A stretch of DNA of 64,000 nt, from the NCBI RefSeq assembly GCF_014931565.1, contig NZ_CP063353.1, forward strand, positions 124,001 to 188,000, read 5' to 3'. Of the stretch, positions 41,404 to 51,035 are shown in pieces (positions within the stretch are counted from its first letter, which is position 1; each line of letters starts with the position of its first letter). Under the pieces are notes generated by a model. The model had not been told where the DNA came from, ran no database searches, and saw nothing but the letters and a program-made list of their open reading frames with translations. A program made the translations under genes and the position numbers. The stretch comes from Clostridium sp. 'deep sea' (GTDB taxonomy: Bacteria; Bacillota; UBA994; PWPR01).

Positions 41404-42191
41404 TTTTAAAAGCCTTTAAATACCTAAAATGGCCACTTATTGCAATAAGTTTTTTCTTAATGTATTTTCCAATAATAATCATTGCTATTTTATCTATAAA
41501 TGAATCTAAATTTGCTCATGTTTTTAAGGGGTTTTCCCTAAAATGGTATGGTGAAATATTTACTAATAGCTCTCTTTTTGGGGCAATAACAAATACCATT
41601 ACTGTAGCTGTTGTATCAACCATAATTAGCACTATTTTAGGTACATTTATTGCTATAGGAATTAATTCCTTAAGAAAAAGAGATAAAAAACGTATTTTAT
41701 TACTCAATAATATACCCCTTGTTAATCCAGACATTGTTACTGGTTTATCTTTAATGATTGTGTTTTCCTTTATTCAACTTAAGTTTGGATTTCCGACCAT
41801 GTTGTTAGCACATGTTTTTTTTTCAGTGCCTTATGTTGTTTTAAGCGTTTTACCCAAGCTAAGGGCTTTAGATAAAGATTTGTATAATGCCGCAATAGAT
41901 TTAGGTTGTACTACAATGCAAGCAGTGTTAAAGGTTATTGTACCTGCAATAAAAAGCGGCATAATAACAGGCAGCTTAATTGCCTTTACCATGAGCATTG
42001 ATGACTTTGTTATAAGTTATTTTACTACTGGTAATGGTTACTCTAATTTCTCTATTTGGCTTTATGCTAGGCTTGGCAGAAGAACCTTTTCGCCAGCGGC
42101 TTATGCATATAATACTTTAATTACTACGGTCACTTTTGCCATACTTTTGGCAATAAACATAAAATCAAAAAAAAGGCAGGATTGTAAATGA
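41400..42191 (+). CDS. potC: Spermidine/putrescine ABC transporter permease
   Basis: 263 aa, six membrane helices. FKGFSLKWYGEIFTNS and the coupling loop AAIDLGCTTMQAVLKVIVPAIKSG are typical of PotC; TMSIDDFVISYFTTG matches the conserved late region. Overlaps potD by 4 bp. Confidence 0.92.
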   Translation: MILKAFKYLKWPLIAISFFLMYFPIIIIAILSINESKFAHVFKGFSLKWYGEIFTNSSLFGAITNTITVAVVSTIISTILGTFIAIGINSLRKRDKKRILLLNNIPLVNPDIVTGLSLMIVFSFIQLKFGFPTMLLAHVFFSVPYVVLSVLPKLRALDKDLYNAAIDLGCTTMQAVLKVIVPAIKSGIITGSLIAFTMSIDDFVISYFTTGNGYSNFSIWLYARLGRRTFSPAAYAYNTLITTVTFAILLAINIKSKKRQDCK

Positions 42192-43264
42192 AAAAATTGG
42201 TGGGTGTTTTAATCTCTGTTTTAGTTATTTCACTATTTGCGGGTTGTTCTAATCAACAAACACTTTATGTACTGAACTGGGGAGAGTACATGAGCACTGA
42301 ACTTATTGAAAAGTTTGAATCTGAAACTGGTGTTAAGGTAGTAACAGATGAAGTAGATTCAAATGAAGTAATGTATGAAAAAATTAAGTCAGGAAATACA
42401 GCTTATGATATCGCTATTCCAAGTGAGTACATGATTCAAAAACTTGCTTCTGAAAACCTACTAAATACTGTTGATAAAACAATGGTGCCAAACTTAAGTG
42501 AAAATACTTTAGAGCCAATTGTTGCTAATCTCATGAAGCAAGCTAAAATAAGTGATAATGCTGTTCCATATTTTTATGGTTGTATAGGTATTATGTATAG
42601 AAATGAATATGAGAGCCTAGTAAAAGAACATGGTTTTAGGGTTTTATTCGATAGATCAATTCTTCCTGATGATACTAAGGTTGGTATGTATAATTCAGGT
42701 AGAGATTCTGTTTCTGCTGCTTTATTGCATTTAGGTTACGATGTTAACACAACAGATACTAAGCAATTAACAGAAGCAGAAGAGTTACTTAAAAATATGG
42801 ACTATACTCTTTGGGGTGATGATAACCTTAAAAGAGAGATTATTGCTGGCAATTTAGATATTGCTTTAGTTTATTCCGGCGATTTTTTTGATTCATACTA
42901 TGTGGTACTTGATGAGGGTGATGAGTTAACATTTAACTTTATGACACCATTAAGCACAAATATTTGGGTAGATGCCATGATTATACCTACAACATCTAAA
43001 AATATAGAGTTAGCTCACAAATTTGTCAACTTTTTTTTAGATGCCGATAATGTACTAACAAATGTTGATAGCGTTGGCTATACACCAGTGGTATCTAAGA
43101 CCTACGAAAAAATGAAAGCTGACTCACAACGTAATGATATAACAGGTCATAGCTACTTTAGAGATATCTACTTTCATAAAGACTTTAAAGGTCAGATGTA
43201 TAAAAACCTAACTTCAGAGCATTATCAGCAATTAGAAGAAATATTAATGAGAGCAAAACAGTAA
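42188..43264 (+). CDS. potD: Polyamine-binding lipoprotein
   Basis: 358 aa. Lipobox LFAGC. LYVLNWGEYMSTELIEKFESETGVKV, the conserved PotD N-terminal stretch, is followed by YDIAIPSEYMIQKLA and NIWVDAMIIPTTSKN. It is a surface-anchored binding protein for spermidine and/or putrescine; which one is preferred cannot be read from sequence. Last gene of the operon. Confidence 0.93.
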   Translation: MKKLVGVLISVLVISLFAGCSNQQTLYVLNWGEYMSTELIEKFESETGVKVVTDEVDSNEVMYEKIKSGNTAYDIAIPSEYMIQKLASENLLNTVDKTMVPNLSENTLEPIVANLMKQAKISDNAVPYFYGCIGIMYRNEYESLVKEHGFRVLFDRSILPDDTKVGMYNSGRDSVSAALLHLGYDVNTTDTKQLTEAEELLKNMDYTLWGDDNLKREIIAGNLDIALVYSGDFFDSYYVVLDEGDELTFNFMTPLSTNIWVDAMIIPTTSKNIELAHKFVNFFLDADNVLTNVDSVGYTPVVSKTYEKMKADSQRNDITGHSYFRDIYFHKDFKGQMYKNLTSEHYQQLEEILMRAKQ

Positions 43265-43271
43265 TAACCTA

Positions 43272-43314
43272 AAGCACAAAATAGATATATGGCTATTTTG
43301 TGCTTATTATTTTT
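43272..43314 (+). terminator. Terminator of the potABCD operon
   Basis: 13-bp perfect stem (43272-43284 with 43293-43305), then a T-rich tail. Confidence 0.9.
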
Positions 43315-43338
43315 AAAATAGTATACTTTTAAAAATAA

Positions 43339-43367
43339 TTGCCTAAAATATGAAAGTATATTATAAT
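43339..43367 (+). promoter_or_regulatory. Promoter of the Fic gene
   Basis: TTGCCT (43339-43344), 17-bp spacer, TATAAT (43362-43367), 42 bp before the start codon. Confidence 0.65.
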
Positions 43368-43408
43368 ATTATATTATAATAGAAAATAATAATAGGGGGT
43401 TTTATAAT

Positions 43409-44494
43409 ATGAAACCATTTGTCCCATTAAAACTGCCCTTTGATCAACATATAAATCAATTGTATTTCTTAAATACTCTTGTTGAAGCAAGTACAAATAT
43501 TGGTAAGTTTCAAGTTATACTTCAAAATTCAAAAATTAACGAGGATTTTCTAATAAATCCATTAATATTACAAGAGGCATTTCAGTCAACTAAAATCGAA
43601 GGCACACAAGCTACATTGAATGAGGTGTTCGAGTCACAGATAGAAGATAAAAAAACTAATGATGTTCAAGAAGTACTAAATTATTATAGTGCATTAAAAC
43701 ATGGTGAAAGACAAGTGCATAAAATACCAATTTGCTCACGACTATTTAAATCTCTTCATGAAATTTTACTTTGTAGTGGAGTAAGAGGTGGAAATCGTTC
43801 GCCAGGTGAATATCGAAGAATACAGAACTTTATTGGTCCAGAAAACTGTACTATAGAGACAGCAAAGTATGTGCCACCAGAACCTCAATTAGTTGATGAG
43901 CATATGTCCAATTTAGAGAATTATATTAATAATCCAACAGATAGTTTAAATCCATTGGTTAGAATAGCAATTATCCATGCTCAATTTGAAACTATTCACC
44001 CTTTTTTGGATGGCAATGGTAGGATTGGACGTATTTTAATACCATTATACTTGTATGAAAATAATATAATAAATTCGCCAAACTTTTTTATTAGTGAATC
44101 TTTAGAAAAAGATAAATATAAATATTATACTTTGCTAAATGGTACAAGACATAAAGCAGAATGGAATGAGTGGATTCTTTTCTTTTTAGAAAGTGTTAAT
44201 AAACAGGCTGTAAAAAATATTAAATTAATTAATAATATTAATAAGTTATACGAACAAGATTTAGCAGAGGCTATGAGTATTGAAAAAAATAATAATATTG
44301 TTAAAATACTAAATATTATTTTCAAGCATCCAATTTTTAACGTAAAGACTATGAGTACCTTAACTGGAATAAACGATGGTAGTTGTAGAAGATACTTAAA
44401 TAAGCTTGTGGAAAGAAAAATTATTTATGCTGACGACAAAAGAAGGAATAAAAAGTACTATTATTATAGTTTATTAGATTTATTAAGAACATAG
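43409..44494 (+). CDS. Fic-domain protein with N-terminal inhibitory motif and C-terminal winged helix
   Basis: 361 aa. The catalytic motif HPFLDGNGRIGR starts at His197 and is complete, so nucleotide transfer (AMPylation or similar) is possible. The inhibitory helix motif S60-TKI-E64-G65 fits class II Fic proteins, in which the Glu blocks ATP binding. The C-terminal 70 residues look like a winged HTH (IFKHPIFNVKTMSTLTGINDGSCRRYLNKLVERKII). It stands alone with its own promoter and terminator, and no antitoxin gene is adjacent. Targets are unknown. Confidence 0.9.
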   Translation: MKPFVPLKLPFDQHINQLYFLNTLVEASTNIGKFQVILQNSKINEDFLINPLILQEAFQSTKIEGTQATLNEVFESQIEDKKTNDVQEVLNYYSALKHGERQVHKIPICSRLFKSLHEILLCSGVRGGNRSPGEYRRIQNFIGPENCTIETAKYVPPEPQLVDEHMSNLENYINNPTDSLNPLVRIAIIHAQFETIHPFLDGNGRIGRILIPLYLYENNIINSPNFFISESLEKDKYKYYTLLNGTRHKAEWNEWILFFLESVNKQAVKNIKLINNINKLYEQDLAEAMSIEKNNNIVKILNIIFKHPIFNVKTMSTLTGINDGSCRRYLNKLVERKIIYADDKRRNKKYYYYSLLDLLRT

Positions 44495-44525
44495 AGAGTT
44501 GAAAAAACACTAATAACATAAAGGA

Positions 44526-44569
44526 GATAGTTGACAAATAGTTTTTTAATTTGCTGACTGTCTTTTTTT
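44526..44569 (+). terminator. Terminator of the Fic gene
   Basis: 14-position stem (44526-44539 with 44549-44562, one mismatch and three G-U pairs) followed by seven T residues. Confidence 0.75.
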
Positions 44570-44626
44570 ATGTAATACATGTACCTTTTGGTTCATTACC
44601 GTGCCATTAATGTTCTGACTTATTAG

Positions 44627-44804
44627 AAAAAAAACATTATATTTCCCTATTGCCCCTTATTATTAAAAAAAAATGTTAATAGTTCTTTAACTCAGTTAAA
44701 GGATATTGAAATCTTTTATGGAATTTTACAAGACCTTAATCCAAAAAAGGTGAAACAATACTTAAAGTTGCTAAAATTAAGAAAATCTAATACATATGAG
44801 GGAT
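44627..44804 (+). pseudogene. Possible gene remnant before the Nudix gene
   Basis: A frame free of stops but lacking a start codon ends in TGA at 44802-44804. It reads SLTQLKDIEIFYGILQDL, then a lysine/leucine-rich stretch and NTYEG. It looks like coding sequence that lost its 5' part, but chance in AT-rich DNA is possible. Together with the Fic terminator it fills the gap between genes. Confidence 0.3.
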
Positions 44805-44808
44805 GATA

Positions 44809-45246
44809 ATGAGACATACAAGAGTACAAGCTATCTTAATACATAAAAAGAAAGTACTATTTCTTAAACAGTATAACTCTAAAAATAAACAAGAATACTG
44901 GATGTATCCTGGTGGAAATTTAGAGCCAAGTGAAAATCTACATACTGCAATTAAAAGAGAGTTACTGGAAGAGTGTCATATTAAACTCAATAACCTACGT
45001 TTAATTGATGATAGAGTAGGTAACGGCCAAGATACATATAAAAGATATGTAACTTTTGCTCAGCTTGTAAACGATATAAGCCAATTTCAAAAGGGTGAAG
45101 AATCTGTGTTATATCGAAAAATAATAGGCTTTGAGTGGGTGGATCTTAATGAAATACATTCTTATAACAAGTTGGTAGGTAATAATCAAATTCAGCCATC
45201 TATTAATCTGTTACAAGGTATTTTAAAAAAAGAAAATCTTATATAG
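44809..45246 (+). CDS. Nudix hydrolase
   Basis: 145 aa, ATG 44809, 6 nt after GAGGG. Nudix box GGNLEPSENLHTAIKRELLEEC contains the complete G-x5-E-x7-REL-x-EE metal site. It hydrolyses a nucleoside diphosphate linked to another group; the substrate is unknown. It lies 15 bp before a PPP-type phosphatase gene, so the two may be co-transcribed. Confidence 0.88.
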   Translation: MRHTRVQAILIHKKKVLFLKQYNSKNKQEYWMYPGGNLEPSENLHTAIKRELLEECHIKLNNLRLIDDRVGNGQDTYKRYVTFAQLVNDISQFQKGEESVLYRKIIGFEWVDLNEIHSYNKLVGNNQIQPSINLLQGILKKENLI

Positions 45247-45261
45247 TTTGGGAGCAATAAT

Positions 45262-46449
45262 ATGGCACAAAGATTTAATAAATTGTTATTAATAAAAAAC
45301 AATTTACGCAATAAGAAGTATACAACAGGTGATGAACTAGCAAATGATATATACAGTTTTATTAATGAATTTTGGAGAGGTTCCAAATATTTAGTAAACG
45401 AAGATTTATATAATCAGGATTTAACAGAATTAAGTAGCTTTCATTATGAATTACTTAAACATGTTAGTAATATTATAAATACTAATGACTCTAGTAGTAA
45501 TAGTAAACTAATTAACAATGAGATCAATTGTTATAAAATACTTCATAATGCAGAACACGGTGTTATAACCAATAAAATTTATATCTTAAATAAAAACTAT
45601 GAAAATATTATTATAGGCGATCTTCATTCGGATTATAACTCGTTAACAAGGGCTTTAAAAGTAAGTGATTTCTATAATAAGTATATTAGTAAACAAGCTA
45701 TTAATTTAGTATTTGTAGGAGATTACGTGGATCGAGGCCACAGCCATTTACAACTGGTTGAATTATTGCTAATACTCCAGTTTTTATTTGCTAAGAATGT
45801 GTTTTTATTAAGAGGAAATCACGATGGTGGCGTAATGCACGATGATGATAGTTTTACATTAACATATCGAATACCTGATAAAGATGAAAATGAAATGTAC
45901 TATTCTCACTATTTGTTAACCTTAAGTCGTAAAAATTCTACATTTAATAAACAAATGATACGTAGTTACCTCAATTTTTTTAATAAGCTACCCTATGTTG
46001 CTTTAATATTAAATGCCGATAAAGTTATTATGGTAGTTCATGCTGGAATACCACGACCAAAATATTTTTCGGAAGACATTTATGAGTATATTAATTGTTT
46101 AGCTGATATTACTAATAATGATAATGTAGATTTTTTAGGTTCAGTAATATGTAATAACTTAGTATGGAGTGATCCTCGTAGGGAAGGTAGAGAGTTAAGG
46201 TTAGGGAATCGCAGATTTAGTTACTCTCAAGCAGAATATGAAAGCTTTAAAAATAAGCTTAATATAGATTTATTAATTAGGGGACATGAAGCCGTAGAAG
46301 AAGGTTACAGATATCATTTTAACGACACTCTTATAACTATCTTTTCAAGTGGTGGACTTTATGGAAATACTATAAATGAGCAATCTAATTATCACTGGGT
46401 AAAACCCAAAGTTGTTAAGATAAAAGATGGTGAGGTAAGCTTTATATAA
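45262..46449 (+). CDS. PPP-family metallophosphatase (serine/threonine phosphatase-like)
   Basis: 395 aa. Calcineurin-like metal motifs: GDLHS (119-123), GDYVDRG (153-159), LLRGNHDGG (about 182-190), then VVHAGIPRP and IRGHEAVEEGY. These are the four PPP signature blocks, giving a two-metal site. An N-terminal extension of about 110 residues is helical and unassigned. PPP enzymes dephosphorylate proteins or small molecules such as diadenosine polyphosphates. GGGAG precedes the ATG. Confidence 0.85.
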   Translation: MAQRFNKLLLIKNNLRNKKYTTGDELANDIYSFINEFWRGSKYLVNEDLYNQDLTELSSFHYELLKHVSNIINTNDSSSNSKLINNEINCYKILHNAEHGVITNKIYILNKNYENIIIGDLHSDYNSLTRALKVSDFYNKYISKQAINLVFVGDYVDRGHSHLQLVELLLILQFLFAKNVFLLRGNHDGGVMHDDDSFTLTYRIPDKDENEMYYSHYLLTLSRKNSTFNKQMIRSYLNFFNKLPYVALILNADKVIMVVHAGIPRPKYFSEDIYEYINCLADITNNDNVDFLGSVICNNLVWSDPRREGRELRLGNRRFSYSQAEYESFKNKLNIDLLIRGHEAVEEGYRYHFNDTLITIFSSGGLYGNTINEQSNYHWVKPKVVKIKDGEVSFI

Positions 46450-46502
46450 GTAAAAAAAAGGAGTAATATTACTAATAATGGATTAGTAGTTAGATGTTTG
46501 GC

Positions 46503-46531
46503 TTGTTTAAACCATTGAACGCTGTTATAAT
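46503..46531 (+). promoter_or_regulatory. Promoter of the GNAT gene
   Basis: TTGTTT (46503-46508), 17-bp spacer, TATAAT (46526-46531), 59 bp before the start codon. Confidence 0.55.
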
Positions 46532-46590
46532 GAATACATAAATACAAAAGCTTTTTATAAATTAACAAGTATTTTAGTCAGGGGCTTTTT

Positions 46591-47169
46591 ATGGTTAAAA
46601 TAAATTTTCAGTCATTTCCCTTTTTAACAACTAATAGGTTAATATTAAGGAATATTAAAGATAGTGATAGTAACGAAATATTTGCACTATTGTCTAACAA
46701 AAATGTGGCTAGTTTTTTTCAGCGTCCTTATGCCAAAAGTGAGAAGGATGCATTTAATTATATTAATAAAGTAGCTGAAGGTATTGAAGCAGAGCAATGG
46801 ATAATATGGGCCTTATCTTTACCCCGTAACAATAGACTAATTGGTAATATATGTATTTGGAATATATCTCATACTGAATGTAGCGCCGAAATAAGCTATG
46901 AGTTATTACCAGAGTATCAAAACAGAGGTTATATGAAAGAAGCAGTTTCAGAGGTTCTTAATTATGCTTTTATGGAGATGAGATTAAATATAATAGAGGC
47001 TAGGACTAGTGTTAAGAATGAAAGATCCATTAATCTGTTAAATAAACTAAATTTCAAAAAACAAAGTGTTACACCTATAGACTTTGATCCGCTAGGCTGG
47101 GATAACCCAGAATATATAACATACAGACTATCTAAAAGCAAATATATAGGTGATATTTTATTAAGTTAA
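46591..47169 (+). CDS. GNAT acetyltransferase (RimJ/RimL-like)
   Basis: 192 aa. LTTNRLILRNIKDSDSNEIFALLSN at the N-terminus, then LIGNICIWNI, AEISYELLPEYQNRGYMKEAVSEVLNYAF (acetyl-CoA binding Q-x-x-G-x-G-like loop) and ARTSVKNERSINLLNKLNF. Members acetylate ribosomal protein N-termini or small amines; the target here is unknown. Confidence 0.88.
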   Translation: MVKINFQSFPFLTTNRLILRNIKDSDSNEIFALLSNKNVASFFQRPYAKSEKDAFNYINKVAEGIEAEQWIIWALSLPRNNRLIGNICIWNISHTECSAEISYELLPEYQNRGYMKEAVSEVLNYAFMEMRLNIIEARTSVKNERSINLLNKLNFKKQSVTPIDFDPLGWDNPEYITYRLSKSKYIGDILLS

Positions 47170-47206
47170 ATTTCTTTATCTAAAATGCTTATAATAAAGT
47201 TATCAA

Positions 47207-47254
47207 GAGTTCATTGATAAGTTCCTAGAACTATCACTGAACTCCTTTTGTTTT
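47207..47254 (+). terminator. Terminator of the GNAT gene
   Basis: Long imperfect stem GAGTTCA...TGAACTC (47207-47213 with 47238-47244) with an inner AGTTC/GAACT helix, then a T-rich tail. Confidence 0.65.
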
Positions 47255-47438
47255 AAAGAGGCAAATAAAATAGAGGATAAGTATGTTGTTTAACAGACGG
47301 AAGCTTTTTAGTCCTAACTATCTATTGGAAAATAATTCTTTTATAGCTAATAATAAATACTTAAAGAATTATAGTTAACTAGGTACAATGATTAAGATAG
47401 TATATACAGGTAATTTAATTAAAAATTGAGGTTTAAAC

Positions 47439-48548
47439 ATGAATAAAATCTTAAAATTTACTATGGCATTATTATTTATTTTTAGTGTTTTTATTTTAAT
47501 AAATTATAACTTTCAAAACAAGGTGCCTAAAGCTAATATAAATGTTGAATATAAAATCGATTTAAAAAATGCTTTAAGTTTTTTGAAAAACAACATGATT
47601 AATAATGAGGGTGGCATTTATACCAACTATCTAAATTATAATGAGAGCAAAAGTTATGCCACAGGTCATGAAGTTTTAGCAGAATCACAGGGACTTATGA
47701 TGTTACATGCTGTATACAATCGAGATTTTTTACTTTTTGATACCAGTTTTATCTACGTAAAAAATAATATGTTTAATAAACAAAATGGATTAAGCTGGAG
47801 AGTAACTAATAACAACAGTATTAAAACAACTATTTCTGCTTCAGTTGATGATTTAAGGGTTTTAAGGGCACTTCATTATGCCATAAAGCTTTGGAACAAA
47901 AATGAGCATAAAATAATGTATCAACACTTAGAGAAAAACTTACGAGTTAAGAGCTTAGTTAATGAAAGCTTAGTAGATTTTTATGATAAAAGTAAAAAAA
48001 GTAAAGAAATAACTCTATCATATTTAGACCTCTACACCATGTTATTATTGACTCATAGTAGCGAAAAGTGGGATAATGTTTTTAATGATTCTTTAAGAAT
48101 CATTAAAATGGCTAAAGTAAGTAAAGATTTTCCGTTGTACTATAAAACATATAGCAATGATCACATTGTTTTAGTTAATCAAATTAACATGATAGATTCT
48201 TTATTAACTGTTTTACATTTAGCTGAAGTAAAAGAGATAGATTATGATTCAATTATATGGTTAAAAAAAGAGCTTAAAAATAATGGTAAAATTATGTCTA
48301 GCTACAATCCCAAAACAGGTATTGCTAGTAAAAACTCATATGAAAGTACAGCTGTATATGCTATTGCGATGAGGATATGTAATGAAATAAATGAAATAGA
48401 ACTATATCATAACTTGGCAGCTAAAATGCTTGAATTACAAGTAAAGAATGTAAATAGCAAAGTTTATGGTGGCTTTGCAGATGAGGTATCTTTACAGGCA
48501 TATTCATTTGATAATTTGCAGGCTATTCTTGCTTTGGAAGGTAGGTAG
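47439..48548 (+). CDS. GH8-like glycoside hydrolase of the exopolysaccharide operon
   Basis: 369 aa, N-terminal membrane anchor (KILKFTMALLFIFSVFILIN), so extracellular. GHEVLAESQGLMMLHAVYNRDFLLFD matches the active-site region of GH8 enzymes (catalytic Glu in AESQG), and SASVDDLRVLRALHYAIKLW a conserved Asp segment. A GH8 enzyme (BcsZ/CcsZ) accompanies cellulose-type synthases and trims the polymer. First gene of a five-gene operon; the next starts 2 bp after its stop. Confidence 0.78.
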   Translation: MNKILKFTMALLFIFSVFILINYNFQNKVPKANINVEYKIDLKNALSFLKNNMINNEGGIYTNYLNYNESKSYATGHEVLAESQGLMMLHAVYNRDFLLFDTSFIYVKNNMFNKQNGLSWRVTNNNSIKTTISASVDDLRVLRALHYAIKLWNKNEHKIMYQHLEKNLRVKSLVNESLVDFYDKSKKSKEITLSYLDLYTMLLLTHSSEKWDNVFNDSLRIIKMAKVSKDFPLYYKTYSNDHIVLVNQINMIDSLLTVLHLAEVKEIDYDSIIWLKKELKNNGKIMSSYNPKTGIASKNSYESTAVYAIAMRICNEINEIELYHNLAAKMLELQVKNVNSKVYGGFADEVSLQAYSFDNLQAILALEGR

Positions 48549-48550
48549 TT

Positions 48551-49393
48551 ATGAAAAAAAGACTAATAAATGAGGTGTTTTTGATTGCCTTTATTGTAGA
48601 GTTATATTTAACCATAACCCTATTTTATGAATTTAAGACTAGTATGAATGGACAGTTATTTATTCTTATCAGTGTTATATTTACAGGTTCAACTTTAGCT
48701 TATTTATTTGGCCAAATATTTTCACTTTACTCAGCATTAATTTTTGCTGTAGGTTATGGTACATATTTGCTGTACTTAAGTTTAATGAACATAAATATAA
48801 GTTTAGGTAGCTATTTAATAATGTTTATTAGCCCATTAATATTTATTACTTTGGGTAGTTACTCAAGCTATATCAAACAGTTAAAAGTAAGTTTAACTGC
48901 CATGGAGGAAAAAGTAAATAAGTTTGTAACGGTTGATCCCTCAACTGGATTAGAGAATATAACTGCTTTTAATCTAGATTTGCAAAAGCAAATGTCCTTT
49001 GCAAAAAGATATAACAGCAACCTTTATTTGATGATTATTGAAATAAAATACTACGAAGAACTAAAGTCGTTATATAAACAAGAGGGTATTAAAGAAATAG
49101 TAAAACAGGCAGCAAAGCTCTTAAACGATACTACACGACTAGAAGATAATAAGTATAGATTGACTGATAATAGCTTTGCAATAGTATTTAGAAATATTAA
49201 AGACAGTGGTATTGAAGTCATTAAAACTAAAATAAAAAGCACTTTAAACGAAGCTAATGTTAAAAATATTAATGGAGAGACAGATATAATTCATATAGAA
49301 GTTAAACTGGGCTATCTTAAATTTAAAACCGACATTAAAAGCAGTACAGAGTATTACAATTTAACAAAGAAAGAGTTAATTTATGATGTTTAA
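48551..49393 (+). CDS. Membrane protein with degenerate GGDEF domain
   Basis: 280 aa. About four membrane helices in the first 105 residues, then a GGDEF-like domain from about 125 (DPSTGLENITAFNLDLQKQMSFAKRYNSNLYLMIIEIKYYEEL). The active loop reads TDNSFAIVF, so neither GGDEF nor its catalytic residues remain. It could be a structural or c-di-GMP-sensing partner of the synthase, comparable to PelD-like proteins. Overlaps the next gene by 11 bp. Confidence 0.78.
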   Translation: MKKRLINEVFLIAFIVELYLTITLFYEFKTSMNGQLFILISVIFTGSTLAYLFGQIFSLYSALIFAVGYGTYLLYLSLMNINISLGSYLIMFISPLIFITLGSYSSYIKQLKVSLTAMEEKVNKFVTVDPSTGLENITAFNLDLQKQMSFAKRYNSNLYLMIIEIKYYEELKSLYKQEGIKEIVKQAAKLLNDTTRLEDNKYRLTDNSFAIVFRNIKDSGIEVIKTKIKSTLNEANVKNINGETDIIHIEVKLGYLKFKTDIKSSTEYYNLTKKELIYDV

Positions 49394-51035
49394 AAGGTTT
49401 TTAGTTTTACTTCTTATGTTAAGTAGTAGTTTAGTACTAGTTTGTAATCGCACATATGCAGAGCAACCAGTTAAAAAGGTTTTACTAATCTATGACACTA
49501 AAACTGAAATAGGCTCTGCAAATGATCGTGTTTTTGCACTTAAAAATCTATTATATCATTTTAATGTGCAGGTTTTTCCTATACATGAGTCTCAAGTAAC
49601 TAAACAAGATTTATTGAATAATGAGTATATTTTTGTTTTAAATAATAGTGACTATTTAAACCCCAAGCTTTACATGCAATTAAAACAAGTTAAAACAACA
49701 ATTTGCTATATTGGCTTGGGACTAAAAGAGTTTAGCAAGAATTTAAACATACCAATTGTCACTAAAGGAGTAAAGTATGACTTTACAGATATTGTTTATA
49801 ATAATGGTTTAGAAATAAACGATTTTAAACAAAGTTTCTCTGGGCTTTCTTACTACTATCCTATTAAGAATATTGAGGTGCAGTCTAAAGATGTAAAGGT
49901 TTATGCTGGTGTAAGTAATGGTACTGAGTTTAATCCTGTTATTATGCAATATAGTAATACATGGATTGTATCAATTTTAGATTTTTATGATGATTTATTT
50001 TTAATATTTGCAGATATTTTAAACGAAATATTTGAACAGCAATTAGTTCAAAACAACAATATATTTATAAGAATTGAAGATGTACATCCCTTTAGAGATC
50101 AACAAAAATTAAGAGAAATAGCTAACTACTTATACTTGCAAAAAGTTCCATTTATGGTGTCTTTAATACCTGCCTATAACAATAAAAATACTAACAAGCT
50201 TACCCATATTCAAGATATAGATGGTTTTGCAAATACAATAAAATATATGATAGATAAAGGTGCAAGTATTGTAATGCATGGTTACACTCATGCTGGTTAT
50301 GGTGAGGTTACTGGTGAGGGCTTTGAGTTTTGGGATGGCATTAACAATACCGTTATTACTAATGTAAACGAAGCAGAATATATTGAGAATAGAATATATT
50401 TAGGCGTAAAAACTTGCGTTGACAATGAAATATACCCTTTGGCGTTTGAGCCACCTCATTACGCCATGAGTACTAGTGGCTTTCTGCAGGTAAGTCAGTA
50501 TTTTTCAACATATTGTGGTCAGGTACAAGTTTCTGACACTAATTTTACAACAGTTACCTTCCCCTATGTTTTAAATAATACAGATAGTTATAAAACTGTA
50601 TTGCCTGAAAACCTTGGCTATATAAATGGTTTAAAAAGCGAAGCAGTTAGCAGAATTAAAGATAAATATAGTAGTATAAGTCGAGTTAGAGGTTACTCAG
50701 CAGGCTTGTTTTATCATCCTAATATAGACATCAAATATTTAAAAGAGATAATTAACTTTTTTAAACAGCAAAATGTTAATTTTTATGACCTGAAGCAGCA
50801 TGAAAATTGGGTAAGCTCAAGAGACATTAAAATAGAGTCTATTAACGGTGTCATTACTGTGAATAGTAGCTTAAACTCAAATAATATTAGTAAGTACTTT
50901 GGTTATGTAAATGTTTTACTAGTAATTATTTTATTTATAACTCTTTTAGTATTAGTAATAGTCTTATTGCGATTCAGGCAAAAAAACAAACTAAGGTTTT
51001 TAAAGGAAATAGAAGATGAAGCTAAAACTAATTGA
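49383..51035 (+). CDS. DUF2334 polysaccharide-deacetylase-like membrane protein
   Basis: 550 aa. Signal/anchor KRFLVLLLMLSSSLVLVC at the N-terminus and a C-terminal membrane helix (YVNVLLVIILFITLLVLVIVLL). The middle, from about 225, has the DUF2334 NodB-like core: IRIEDVHPF (metal Asp), VPFMVSLIPAY, IVMHGYTHAGYG (His pair) and LAFEPPHYAMS. It probably deacetylates or modifies the polymer outside the membrane. Overlaps the glycosyltransferase gene by 20 bp. Confidence 0.85.
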   Translation: MMFKRFLVLLLMLSSSLVLVCNRTYAEQPVKKVLLIYDTKTEIGSANDRVFALKNLLYHFNVQVFPIHESQVTKQDLLNNEYIFVLNNSDYLNPKLYMQLKQVKTTICYIGLGLKEFSKNLNIPIVTKGVKYDFTDIVYNNGLEINDFKQSFSGLSYYYPIKNIEVQSKDVKVYAGVSNGTEFNPVIMQYSNTWIVSILDFYDDLFLIFADILNEIFEQQLVQNNNIFIRIEDVHPFRDQQKLREIANYLYLQKVPFMVSLIPAYNNKNTNKLTHIQDIDGFANTIKYMIDKGASIVMHGYTHAGYGEVTGEGFEFWDGINNTVITNVNEAEYIENRIYLGVKTCVDNEIYPLAFEPPHYAMSTSGFLQVSQYFSTYCGQVQVSDTNFTTVTFPYVLNNTDSYKTVLPENLGYINGLKSEAVSRIKDKYSSISRVRGYSAGLFYHPNIDIKYLKEIINFFKQQNVNFYDLKQHENWVSSRDIKIESINGVITVNSSLNSNNISKYFGYVNVLLVIILFITLLVLVIVLLRFRQKNKLRFLKEIEDEAKTN

